This document shows positions 1 to 9,899 of a stretch of DNA of 39,303 nucleotides, piece by piece. Source of the stretch: Scedosporium boydii (taxonomy: Eukaryota > Ascomycota > Sordariomycetes > Microascales > Microascaceae); contig NJFT01000306.1 in NCBI GenBank assembly GCA_002221725.1, positions 1 through 39,303 on the forward strand, read 5' to 3'. The translations under genes were made by a program, and so were the position numbers. The notes under the pieces were generated by a model. It was not told the DNA's origin. It ran no database searches and was given only the letters and a program-made list of their open reading frames with translations. Each line of letters begins with the position of its first letter. The stretch's first letter is position 1.

Positions 1-38
1 TTCCTGTATTGTGGTGACTAGAAGTGTGGAAATAATCC

Positions 39-1934
39 ATGATTGAAGTTGGATGGGCTGAAATGGCGATGTGGTTTTTTGGGGGGGCGGAATGGGGGGG
101 CGGGCGGAAAGTGGGGTCGTCAACTTACTGTGCGGATACTACAATGTGGCGCCAATTTATTTCGGAGGCAGAAGATTGGCGTTTAGTCGACAGTGAGTCA
201 TGGGGTGAAGCGGGCAGACCCAGAAAAGGTCACCGAGGGAGCCCGATTTGCACTTGCTTCAGCCCAGACGGAAGCCAGATCGCAGTTTCTTATAAAGGTA
301 CGTCTATTGAAAGCAGGTCTACGGAAACGGGACTTCTCATCGGCAGAAGCAAAATCGTGGGTGCCCGAGACGGCCGTTGGGAGGAAACTTTCGGCCATGC
401 CACACGACTTGCTTGGAATCCGGCGACTGAGCATGTAGTCGGCATAAACCAAAATGGCGTAATATTCAAGTGGTATCCCCTAGATCTGGAAAGGCTGGAG
501 ATGGATAAGTCTCCAATCGCGGCAGAAATTGCGTGTAGCCCGAATGGAAAGTTCATCGTCTCTGGTCAACGTGACGGCTCATTAAAGGTCTTTGCCTTTG
601 ACAACTTCAGCATTCTATACAGCCTCACGGGCACGTCACCACCCGCAGCTCTCGCTATCAGCAGCGATGGACGCCGCATCTATGACCTCCGGCGATCTTT
701 TTGCAACGTTTGGGAGCCCAATGCACTCACGCTCATGGCCGAAGAGGACGAGAAGAGGAGTGATACGCCCAGCGCTTTATACAAGACTTCTGTGGATATG
801 CCACTTGATGCCTCCGAGGATACCGCAAGCTTAAAAGATCCTGTATCTGCATTAGTTGGCGCTGGGGTGGGTGAAGCATATGCCTTTGGCAGTGACGGCG
901 GAAACCTCACTTACGTACCTGGATCTGGTGTCGAACCCGTTATTGTTTCCTGCGGCTCGCTCAGTATCACTTGCATGTCTATGGATATAAGCGGGGCAAT
1001 CGTGGCTGTCGCTACTCTTGACAACGCAATTTCCGTCTACCAATTCGAAGTAAGCGATGGTGGCAACGTTCGACCGTCTCGATCGTTTTTCCGTCGCTCG
1101 ACCCGCCCTATACGCCAAATTGCCGTTTCTAGTAATGGCTCTTTTCTAATTGCTCAATATGAGACCCTCTCTGAGGTGTTCTCGATAGTCAAAGGAACCT
1201 CTGTCGCATGCTACCCGACTTCTTCAGAAACATCACGTTGGGCACGAGATCCACGCAACCCCACTACCTTTATATGTGCCAACGAGTCACAGGTATTGTT
1301 CTGTGATGCGTCGGGGGAGCATTCTGGACTCGCCGAATTGTTAAGTCATCAATGTATCCTTCCCTCCGAAGGGCCAACTATCACCGACGCTTTTTCAAAA
1401 ACGTCTCTACTGAGAATCCCGGGGCTAGGGGTCAGTAAAACCCTGATAGCTCCAAATGGAACTCACGCCTTGTTTCAACTGTTCCCGACTACTCCATCGC
1501 GGTCTAATTCGACATACCTGCTATTTTCCTTGCCCAAGGCAGGTTCCCAAGGCAGCCATTCAAGGGGTACGCTGGCAGCATCAACGCCTTCACCACAGCT
1601 CCTCCCTGGAGCGGTCGCGGAGCAGATTAAAGTCGCTCTTGGGTTTATACAAGGATCACGAAACAATCGTCAATATTTTCCGCCTGCGTACATAGACAAC
1701 GACATACACACCTACTCGCTTGTATTTATCGACCACGAATTCTGGATATGCTCTTATAATCTTCAAGGTAGGGACTTAAGTAATATCATCCGGCATTTCT
1801 TTTTACCTCGAGATTGGATTCTCCTGGATGCTCTCGAGCTGGCGCATGTGACTCCTGATGGCCGGTTACTATGTCCTCGGGATGGGGAAGTCGCGGTTAT
1901 CTATAATGGGTTGAGGATGCCGTGGGACGGGTAG
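39..1934 (+). CDS. WD-repeat C-terminal part of a STAND/NLR-type protein (N-terminus uncertain)
   Basis: A 631-codon open frame reads as a degenerate WD40 beta-propeller. FSPDG-like blade starts occur at about residues 74 (FSPDG), 168 (CSPNG), 210 (SSDG) and 373 (SSNG). It ends in a block around residue 588 (HFFLPRDW, then LLCPRDGEVAVIYNG) that I know from the C-termini of fungal NACHT/NB-ARC-WD proteins, where the propeller is the sensing domain of a non-self recognition or signalling receptor. No nucleotide-binding domain is present here. The first ATG follows an in-frame TAA at 33-35, and codons up to about 140 run through G-rich low-complexity DNA, so residues 1-35 are doubtful. Met at 144, or an upstream exon outside the window joined to this one, is more likely. 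It could be the last exon of a larger gene or a 5'-truncated relic. The family is fairly sure, the start is not. Confidence 0.6.
   Translation: MIEVGWAEMAMWFFGGAEWGGGRKVGSSTYCADTTMWRQFISEAEDWRLVDSESWGEAGRPRKGHRGSPICTCFSPDGSQIAVSYKGTSIESRSTETGLLIGRSKIVGARDGRWEETFGHATRLAWNPATEHVVGINQNGVIFKWYPLDLERLEMDKSPIAAEIACSPNGKFIVSGQRDGSLKVFAFDNFSILYSLTGTSPPAALAISSDGRRIYDLRRSFCNVWEPNALTLMAEEDEKRSDTPSALYKTSVDMPLDASEDTASLKDPVSALVGAGVGEAYAFGSDGGNLTYVPGSGVEPVIVSCGSLSITCMSMDISGAIVAVATLDNAISVYQFEVSDGGNVRPSRSFFRRSTRPIRQIAVSSNGSFLIAQYETLSEVFSIVKGTSVACYPTSSETSRWARDPRNPTTFICANESQVLFCDASGEHSGLAELLSHQCILPSEGPTITDAFSKTSLLRIPGLGVSKTLIAPNGTHALFQLFPTTPSRSNSTYLLFSLPKAGSQGSHSRGTLAASTPSPQLLPGAVAEQIKVALGFIQGSRNNRQYFPPAYIDNDIHTYSLVFIDHEFWICSYNLQGRDLSNIIRHFFLPRDWILLDALELAHVTPDGRLLCPRDGEVAVIYNGLRMPWDG
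81..117 (+). repeat. G-run tract
   Basis: Seven Gs (81-87), seven Gs (94-100), then GGG and GGGG runs, preceded by a T6 run, form a G-rich tract inside the doubtful 5' part of the WD-repeat frame. Four runs of at least three Gs could fold as a G-quadruplex. Its composition is unlike the coding sequence that follows, which argues that the frame upstream of about 140 is not coding. Confidence 0.6.
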
Positions 1935-2476
1935 CAATAGCAACATCTTTTCGGTCCGGATATGATCGAATAACAAGGCCGGGTTTATGGATGACTTTGT
2001 AGTTATTAGTCTAGTGGAATCTTGAGACGGGACTGGATCAGCTTCTTAGCACGGCTAGGCGTGCAACTTCAATTCGTTCCAAATGGACGAGGCAATAAGC
2101 TCAGTCATTTGCGAAAAAGGGCAACTTAGCCAATAGGTCCACCGCAAGTCGCATCACAATATTGTCTACTTCTTCCTAATAAAACCCCTTACGAAGTATT
2201 AGTGATAACTTATGTTAATGATAAACAATGGTCAAGAGCTGATGACCAGGTAAATGAAGATCAAGGAGATCATAGTATTTCTGATAGAAACAGCTCAATG
2301 TAAGATGGACAACACAACGAAGGACAACTTGGTTTTTCACGTCTCTGTACCCCACAGAGCTACCAGTAAAAGAGGACTCATAGCTGCCACCGGGGGTAGT
2401 AAAACACGGCAAGTTCTCTTTGTCGAGGTTGCCGAACAGGACCCAAAAGTTTTAAAAACTTTCCAATTTATTCGTC
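1935..2476. other. Intergenic, no gene recognised
   Basis: This 540-bp stretch between the WD-repeat gene and the hydrolase pseudogene has only short, unconvincing open frames on both strands and no domain that I recognise. It presumably holds the 3' flank of the first gene and the former promoter of the hydrolase. Confidence 0.5.
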
Positions 2477-3384
2477 ATGGCTACTCTCACTGCTGACTAG
2501 GAATTCATGGCTGCTCTTGCACCTCTGCTGCAAGGAGGACAGAATGTGGACAAGCCAAAGCTGCATGATGCGCAAGGCAGAAGAGCTCGGTATACCTCGT
2601 TCACAGCAGCAAGTCCAGCGATTCACCCGGAGGTGGGCTTTGGAATACTTCAGATTCAGCGAGAAGACGGAACACCACTCAAAGTCTATCACCTTGGAAG
2701 GCGGGATTCAGACAAGTCATGCCCGCCTTCAGCAGTCGTCATCCACATGAACGGTGGGGGTTTCATTGCCCTCAGCCCCGATATCAGCATCGAACGACTC
2801 TCGCATATCGTCCTAGACACGGGCGTCCAGGCATTTTCTATCGACTAATACCGGCTTGCTCCCGAGCATCCGTACCCCGCCGCCTTGGATGATTGCTGGA
2901 CAACACTCACTTGGAGTTCGAACGCCGAGGTTCTTCATGCTGACCCAAGCCGAATTGCGGTCATGGGCGAAAGTGCTAGTGGGGGACACGCGGCGGCTCT
3001 AGCAATCCAAACACGGGACACTAGGTTGTCACCACCTATCGCACAACAGATCCTCTCATCACCTATGTTGGATGGTAGAACTACCGGAGATGTCCCCGGA
3101 GAGTTTAAGATATGGGATGCCGAAGACATACCGATTGGACGGCCTGCCTTGGCAGGGCCCCCGACCGCCTGACAGATGCTGCGAGGCTCCCGAGTCTTTA
3201 CCTCGACACGAGTCAGTTCGACCTCTTCGCCGAGGAAAATATCAGCTACGTGCAAAAGTTTCTTAAGGCTAGTGTGGAGATTGAGTGTCATGTGTATCCC
3301 GGGCTCCCACATGGGTTTGACGGGCTTCTGCGGACCCATTACGGAGCCCAACAGTTGGAAGCAAATAGGAAGCGCCTCTTATAG
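2477..3384 (+). pseudogene. Alpha/beta hydrolase (HSL / Abhydrolase_3 type), disabled
   Basis: Conceptual translation across three frame segments gives an esterase/lipase of the hormone-sensitive-lipase family. It has an oxyanion-hole motif HMNGGGF near 2748, the YRLAPEHPYP block after 2849, the nucleophile elbow GESASGG near 2967 and the C-terminal LPHGFD block with the catalytic His near 3310. A start at 2477 is read because the residues after it look like the usual N-terminus, but codon 8 is TAG (2498-2500). A second in-frame stop, TAA at 2846-2848, sits as an extra codon between Asp and Tyr of the conserved DYRLAPEHP block. A frameshift near 3125-3145 moves the rest into another frame, and a short stretch before the final domain also looks deleted. 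Catalytic motifs are otherwise well kept, so inactivation is probably recent. The enzyme would have hydrolysed small carboxylic esters. Confidence 0.85.
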
Positions 3385-4899
3385 AAGTTGTAAGGAACCC
3401 GAACTCATAAGTCCCGCCCATTCAATTTACAGTGGCCTTTTTCATTTTTTATCTTTTATTTTTAATTTTTTTTTTCTTCGTTCCAAGCTTGGCCCAGGTG
3501 CGCGCTTTTCGTTCCGGTCCGCTAGCCTACTGAGACGGGGAATGAGGTGACTGGTGTGAGAAGGGCACGGGAGCTTCTGTGGAGTGGAAGAGTGGCGGCG
3601 GAAGAACTTTCTTCCTTGCCCAGGGGGCCAGGGCATAGCTATTTCTTTTCTTTTCTTCCTTCTCATTAGGAAGAAGGACAAGTTCTTCAAGTTCTTCATC
3701 ATTATCAGTTCTTTTCTTCAGTTCTAATTAATTTCTTTTACCTAGTTCTAATAGGTTCTTATCAATGGTGACGTCCTGCTGCTTGTTTCGGCTTGATATA
3801 TGTCATAGGGTGCTCCTTTGGGCACTGACATAATTCTTTAACCTCTCCCTATTTAGAGGTTTCCTTCTTCCTGATCTGGCTCTATTCCCATTGATCAACA
3901 GTTCCGACAACCATCCATTCCTGTCAGGGGTTCTGCAGCAGCTTCTTGCGGGAAATACTACTAACCATTGACCAAACGATTCCTTTCTTTTCTTGCGGTG
4001 TGCGGGTAGGCTGCACTGCTCCGTCTCACTACTAAACGTGATTTTGTGACGAGTTATAGTCATCCGCGATTACCGAGAGAAAAGACTCGCCCATCTCGTT
4101 TCATAGCCAGGACCGGCGCGAGGAGGAGACGGGCGTACCGGCTCTTGATGACCAAGCCCCACACACGGCGTTTCGGGCATGACGGACCCACCGGGTGCCA
4201 ACAAGGAAAACCAGAGCCTGCCAATGTTCGCGATAGTGGTTCTTTTCTTAGAATGGGTGAACAGGACAGTCAAGAACATATACAAAACGGAAGGCGTGTT
4301 ACAAAACCCACTACGGCGATCTACGGGAGTGCCCTCCGCCGGTGCCACAGTTGCCTCTAACTCCCTCACAACTCGGGATACGGGCATTACAACGTCCCTT
4401 TGCCCGGGGTGCCGGACAAAATGAGACCCGGAATATAAAAGGCTATATTTTCTTAATGCGGTTCCATGTAGTGACCGAACTTGCGGCGGCGGGCGGGGGC
4501 CGCGGGGAAAAAGAGGAGCCGGCTCCGGCACTTCCCAGCCGATCTCTACCTACTGGGAGGGAAGTAGAGGCCTCTACTATTATTACTATGGACTGAAGTC
4601 TTAACAATAATAAAATAAATCTCTCTTATCTACGAGGTCTCTTGGACGTCGCTGAACGGAGAAATAATTAAGAAGACTGATAGTATATATAAAAGTATAG
4701 GTTATATTATTGAAGGTAACGGCAACATCTTAGTATGCTTGCCTACTAGGCTGTAGGCGCAACAGAATCCCTGTCCCTACGAGTCCTGGTTGTTACCCCA
4801 ACGGAGAGAAGACTCCGATTTGTTGCGGTCGGGTCCAAGTTCCGCGGACGCCGCAGAGGCCACGGAACTGGTCGGAACATTCCCTAATACCTGATACCA
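3385..4899. other. Intergenic, pyrimidine-rich, no gene recognised
   Basis: About 1.5 kb without a supportable gene. Positions 3430-3480 and 3640-3740 are T/C-rich. Around 4070-4550 the DNA is GC-richer and open on both strands (longest frame 153 codons on the minus strand), but neither translation resembles a known family. Around 4600-4730 the DNA becomes AT-rich. The composition changes suggest remnants of old repeats, but I could not identify terminal repeats or transposon domains. Confidence 0.4.
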
Positions 4900-5038
4900 G
4901 GGACAGGTACTGTAGGTAATCTGCCTGTGACATGGTTGAGAAGTGACGGCCCTTTCGATAATTCAAATGAAGAGTATTGAATTTGGCTAGAGCTTCAGAC
5001 ATTTCGATCGAACTAGGAGGAGTTGACCGCTCTGCCCA
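4900..5038 (-). pseudogene. Truncated, diverged copy of the 5' end of the membrane-protein gene at 5598-7590
   Basis: Positions about 4903-5010 align with 7488-7592, the first codons and start region of the neighbouring membrane-protein gene, in the same orientation. Shared words include GTAGGTAAT, GTGACATGG, GAAGTGAC and CTAGAG; similarity seems to run some 25 bases further into the upstream region (TTGA.CG.TCTG). By eye identity is roughly three quarters. Differences include many transitions (for example CCCG to CCTG, CTGGG to TTGAG, GCCGAATCTGG to ATTGAATTTGG) and a small deletion. Only the start codon and about 35 codons are represented and nothing downstream matches, so this is a duplication relic. 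Repeat-induced point mutation is one possible source of the transitions. Confidence 0.7.
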
Positions 5039-5597
5039 GCACATATTCCCCTTCTTCTCTTTTCTCTTCCTCTCCGAAGACAAGGCTCTCATCCTTAGAT
5101 TCCCTTCCTTCTCATCACTGCCACAGACCCGCCACCACATCAAGTTCCTAACGTGGGCTTCAGTCTCGCACCAGACTCTAGGCCCATAATTGACACATCG
5201 ACTGACTTACCGTCGTCATCCGCATCACAGTGATCTGTTTCGAGAACAGGTTTTCATACAAATTACCAGAGTCGCCCAAATTAAGGGAACACTGGGGAGT
5301 GGTTACTTTGGATAACTGCAAGTACATTGATATGACGCGATCGATAAACCATTCCTTGGAGGTTAACTACTTGCGCGAAACGAAACATGATGTTCCAAGT
5401 TGAGTGTTCAATATAAATCCCAATGGACAGTGGGCTGAGGCAGAGCACCTTAATGGTCAGCCTATATATGACTCAGATTAATGTGGCCCACTGTTGACAA
5501 GTATCATATTTCATGATATGTTGATTTAGAAGCCTTATTCATACACAGAGGAAGGCTGTACGTAGAGAGTGTGCACAACAAGGAGCAGTTTAATGCA
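5039..5597. other. Intergenic, no gene recognised
   Basis: Between the duplicated fragment and the 3' end of the membrane-protein gene I see no convincing coding sequence and no recognised motif. The stretch is moderately AT-rich. Confidence 0.4.
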
Positions 5598-7590
5598 TTA
5601 CCAGAGAAAATAGGAATATCCACCATTGGGCATCCTTCCAATCCCCACCCGCTGGCTCTTCCCCTCAACCAGCTCGGAAAACATATCGTCCACCTCCATT
5701 ACCGGCGCCGTAGCCGTCGCAGGCTCAAACATGGCCGCCACCACGCTTTGAACCGTCGTCCGTTCCACGACCTCTTTCGTCTCAGGGTCCCGGACGGCCA
5801 AGATGGCGAATATCGTGAGAATCGCGCCGACCAAGCAATACAGAAAGTTAGAGACTAGAAGGGCCGCGAGCGGTGCTATGGGTATGCGAGAAACGATGGC
5901 CGGAGTGCGGTACTGGGCGGAGAATGCCGGAACAGGTCGTAGGGCGGTGACTGAAACGCTCACAGCGACGCGGCTGTATTCGGCTGCCCAGTTATCAGCA
6001 TACCTCTGTGCCGTTTCTGTATCCCCCGTGTAACTGAAAGCTTGGTAGGCATCGGTCACTCCGACACGCGCCTGCGTGATGGGACTGCTCAAGGCGTTGG
6101 TGACGGAAAAGTTGCTTCCGCGGGCGTCCCACTTCACGACGCTGCCATTTTGATACTGATAGGTAACATCGTACACTGTTGTCGTACAACCGAGGATCAT
6201 GGCGAGGTCGCCGTGCACCTGATAAGCGACCTCGAGGTCGTCTCGCGGATGGGGCCACGCTACTTCGAGGAAGGCAGCCACCAGAAGAGAATATGTGCTA
6301 CCCTCAACGCCGGTGGTGCTCAGTGTCTGCGTGAATTCGGGGTCATTGTAAAACTGTATTCGTATACCGCCGATCTTTTGGATATCTCCGGAAAAGCCAC
6401 TCTTCGTGCAGTTGAACGGCGTTGCGGCGCCGATGAATTTTTCGTATTCGAGGCCGCACTCGACGCTCTTGGGTATGCACGTCGTACTCATTGCGAACGT
6501 CTCCGCCGAATAATCCTGCACCAAATTCTGCTCTGTCGGCGCCGGGGCGAGGTAGAAATAAACGCGTCCCCCTTCGGCGTGATATTTCGCCGTGAGGGTG
6601 GAAGAGCGATTGCCCAGTACCGACATGCTAGTAATCGTGTCGTCCTCCACAACGAGGAAAGTATTTGTTGCCGCAGGGTTCAACGTGCAGGCGGGTTCGA
6701 CAGGGGCTCCGGGTTCTCTGTCAAAGTACCAGTTTGACTGTGCTCGGTAGGAGTTGTTGTTTATTAGACAACGTTCGTGAAGGTTTACGCTGAGATTTGT
6801 TCCGGGGCTCGGGGAGTAGCGATAGAGGTTTACGGCTTCCGTCGAAAGGTGTAGCCATGTATCGGTAACGGCGACGAGGAGACTATAATGTCGCACACGA
6901 GTGCAGTGCGAGTCAGCTCCCGTCCAATTGGGCCTCAGTGGCTGTCAAGGTAATTTGATGTTGGGAGGACATAATGGGGTGAAGATACCTTAGAAACACA
7001 CCCAGCAGGAGAATCCCCGACAGAAATTGAACTGGCGAAGCTAGCTTCGATCTTTTAGACTTGTATGCCGTAAAGTAGGTGAACAGTCTCAAAATGGTGC
7101 GCCAGACAGATCCCGCTCTCATCTCGAGCAACATCGCCAGCTGATAGGGGGTCGGAACGTTCGTGACATCCCCGTTTTTCAGTGCTGTTACGAATCTTCG
7201 ACTTGACCCATAGGAACCTAGCATTAGAACAAATCCGCTGAGCACCGCCGCCAGTGTACTAGCCCATGACGTAATTGTTGTGAACGTAGTCGCGTTGATG
7301 TCGACATAGACTGCGGCCTCAGACCTGAGCGACTCGACGAAGTGGTTGGGTTCTCGGAACTTAACCACCAGCACGATGAGAATGACGTTGAATATGAACA
7401 TTGGAAGAGTTACAACGGCAAAACCAAAGCAGATGTCTGTCCAGGTCCCCTTCATCCGTTGATTCTTGGGTCCTTCGACGCCGAGGGCAGGTACGGTAGG
7501 TAATATGCCCGTGACATGGCTGGGAAGTGACAGCCCTTTCCCCGGTTCGAATGATGAGTGCCGAATCTGGGGCTCTAGAGCATGAGACAT
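5598..7590 (-). CDS. Multi-pass membrane protein of unknown function, one-base frameshift
   Basis: Two long minus-strand frames (7590 to about 6920, then about 6950 to 5598) together make a protein of about 663 residues. Three hydrophobic segments lie in the first part (ICFGFAVVTLPMF..., TLAAVLSGFVLML, FLSGILLLGVFLRYL). A long, probably extracytoplasmic domain with several N-x-S/T sites and cysteines follows, then one more membrane helix (IPIAPLAALLVSNFLYCLV...) and a cytoplasmic tail. I know this architecture from uncharacterised ascomycete membrane proteins but cannot give a function. The frames differ by one base. They overlap in 6917-6950, where no GT donor exists, so an intron does not explain the switch; one surplus base (for example in the GGG at 6919-6921) does. 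A removed base makes the whole length a multiple of three. Start ATG at 7590. A diverged copy of the 5' end lies at 4900-5038. Confidence 0.7.
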
Positions 7591-9130
7591 TCCGATTAAC
7601 TGGCTCGGGTTGAACGTTCTGGCAACTTGGTGACCAGACTGGGAAATGGTGAGTCTTGGCCAGAAGCCCGGCGCAATCAGTGAATCGGGGATTTTGAGAT
7701 GGGAACGTGAGGATATGAACTTGTGAAGTGAGGGACCACCAGGCTGGGGCTGAAGACATCTGATCAGATGGGACCAATCGAGAGGGTCGGTAGCGCACTG
7801 TCTCCTTCAGATTGTGCTTGCGCTAATTCAGCATGGCGTTCAATAGTGCGATGCAACAGCAACAAGCCAACATAACACGGCCGGCCTACTTCCTGTTCTC
7901 TGGGTCAACTCAACGTTGCTCCGCTATTCCGAATTCGGGCACTTTCTTCGGATCCCTGCAATGAGACGAGACGTTCAATTCCACGCCTTTCAAAGTCAAT
8001 AGCACGAGAGGCTGGGCTGGACCCGCAGTGCAGTGTCCCTAATTAGAGTATCAGAAATTTGGTATTCCTTACAGAACAGAAAGTACGTAGTTGCGGTGTT
8101 CACTAGTGAAGAAGCAGAACGAAGTCGGGAAGTAGACAGCATCTAAACACCTTGAGGTCAGTTCTTTTCTCCATACTAGTTCTCGCCAGTTTCGGTCTGC
8201 TTGCCTCCACAAATATAAGAAGAACGCGTTTAGTCTGTGCTTGATGGTTGTACTTTGATGCTGTGTAGACTGCAGTTAAAGCGCCACCAGTGTTAATGAG
8301 CATACAATTTGAATACCCTGAATGTCAACTAAAATATATTGATATAATACGCAAGTAAGTTTCCTCTCCAGGCTACTACAATGGCTTCAACACAGGAACG
8401 GCGTGCGTTCGCAGAGTTCCACTGCCGACATGTTCTACATAATCACAATAATACAACGCCGAATTTCTTGTTTACTATGCCTTTTTTTTTTCTAGTCTCG
8501 AGATTTAAAGTAACTTTATACCTCACACGAGTTGACAGTCTCAAGAGAGAGCCAACACTTACTTACCGAATCCCCCAAAGCCCCGTAGGCCTTGCATTGA
8601 TACCGTAGATTGCTATGCCGCTGGGCAGCATCGGCGACGGACCAGACACACTCCGCTCCCTCCTCCGAATCGAGTATACTAGCAGGGCACCAGAAGAGGC
8701 ATAGCAGGGGTAGAGGCACGCGGAGAAACATGCAAAAGCAAGGAAGCGAAAGAGAAGAGACTACACTAACTCTGCCCCAAATTCCTTATCCGAATTCAGC
8801 ATCGCTGAGGCAGCTATCTGATTGCAGATGCCCATCGCGGACCCGTCCAACCCGCATTCAAATAGGCATCGTACATTAAAGCCTGGGTCAATGGCTGGGT
8901 TTGGAAACCCCGCAGGAACCGTGGCCATAAGAGGACTCGGCGGATCAGAGGGATGTAGTAGTCGGCGGGAAAAAGTCTGAAGGGGGTACAAGGAGGAGTC
9001 GGATGGTTAGGTGGCAGCTTGATCTTATCCAGTGGGGGTGGAGGGTCCTGGGAAGATTCCAGATTCCATTCCCATCCCCCAGTTACAATGCCCTCCCACT
9101 TGATGCAGATCTGACACCGGGAGGCCGTGA
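7591..9130. other. Intergenic, no gene recognised
   Basis: The 1.5 kb between the membrane-protein start and the LysM relic holds only short overlapping frames without recognisable domains. The part next to 7590 must contain the membrane-protein promoter. No repeat family was recognised. Confidence 0.45.
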
Positions 9131-9484
9131 ATGTCAGGAACTATATTATCTACGGTATTTCGAGATAGAGAATTACTCACGCCAAAAAACCACAACTTGC
9201 AGCTAGTCTTGTGCTTGGCCCCGTCTCCATCATCGTCCTCCCCTTCGTCGGTAACATCCTCCGGCACTACTCAGCCTTCAAACAGCGTCACTACCCCAAG
9301 TCCGATTCAAGATGGAATGGTCACTAACTTCAAGACCTTCTACTTCGTGAACCAGGATGAAACGTGCTTGACCGTCACCTCGGAGAACAAGATCACGGTG
9401 GAGCAATTACACTGGAACCCCGCAGCCAACTCTGACTGCTCTGGTCTCTGGGCCAATACGTACGCTTGCGTTGCCGTTTTTTAG
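9131..9484 (+). pseudogene. LysM-domain protein, relic or last exon
   Basis: The 117-codon frame has a Ser/Pro/Thr linker (residues 31-60) followed by one LysM module (about 68-115). Visible LysM features are FYFV, DETC, NKITVEQL, the WNP core, a DC pair partner and SGLWANTYACV at the end. LysM modules bind chitin or other N-acetylglucosamine polymers; secreted fungal LysM proteins act at the cell wall or in host contact. There is no signal peptide, the Cys usually found just before the F-Y-x-V strand is absent (TNFKTFYFV), and the loop before WNP is shorter than usual. An AG at 9202 could be the acceptor of a last intron, but I found no upstream LysM exon in the preceding kilobase. I read it as a decayed 3' remnant; a very diverged complete gene is less likely. 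Confidence 0.6.
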
Positions 9485-9899
9485 AGCCGGTAACCAATGG
9501 GCAACTGTTATACTTTCCATAAAACCACAACTGGCGTGGTAAAACGGCCTTGTTGAATATCACCTCTTCCCAAGTGCTCGATATAATAGATAAAGATCCA
9601 GAGTTGGCAGTAGTTGTTGCGATAAATAAGTGATTTGTTGCCAGCTCCTCCTCTGAAGGCGAGGCACAGTCCCGCTCACTATACTACGCTAATAGGGTGG
9701 TAAGAATCAAAAGGCAGGGCGCGTGCTCCGAGAGAAACGTGAGGTATTCGTAAATAAAGTAGACTTTCATTTGCTTCCGTAAACTGGGGGATAATGAAGA
9801 AGAACCCCCTTTAAGATAGCTGGCTTTTTTTTGGTTTGTTTTTTCCTTTTCTTCTGACTCGAAGAAAATCCAGCCAATGTTATTCCCTTCCTCTGCCCC
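9485..9899. other. Intergenic between convergent genes
   Basis: This stretch separates the LysM relic (+) from the 3' end of the regulator (-). It contains a T-rich run near 9825-9850 and no coding frame of note. Confidence 0.45.

Noticed and set aside
3430..3760. T/C-rich tract resembling part of a retroelement terminal repeat
   Set aside because: No paired terminal repeat, target-site duplication, primer-binding site or reverse-transcriptase remnant could be recognised.
4046..4531. Open frames on both strands, up to 153 codons
   Set aside because: No family resemblance; both strands are open in the same GC-richer stretch, typical of non-coding GC-rich DNA.
6042..6737. 231-codon frame antisense to the membrane-protein gene
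   Set aside because: It is the opposite-strand shadow of a real coding exon and resembles no protein.
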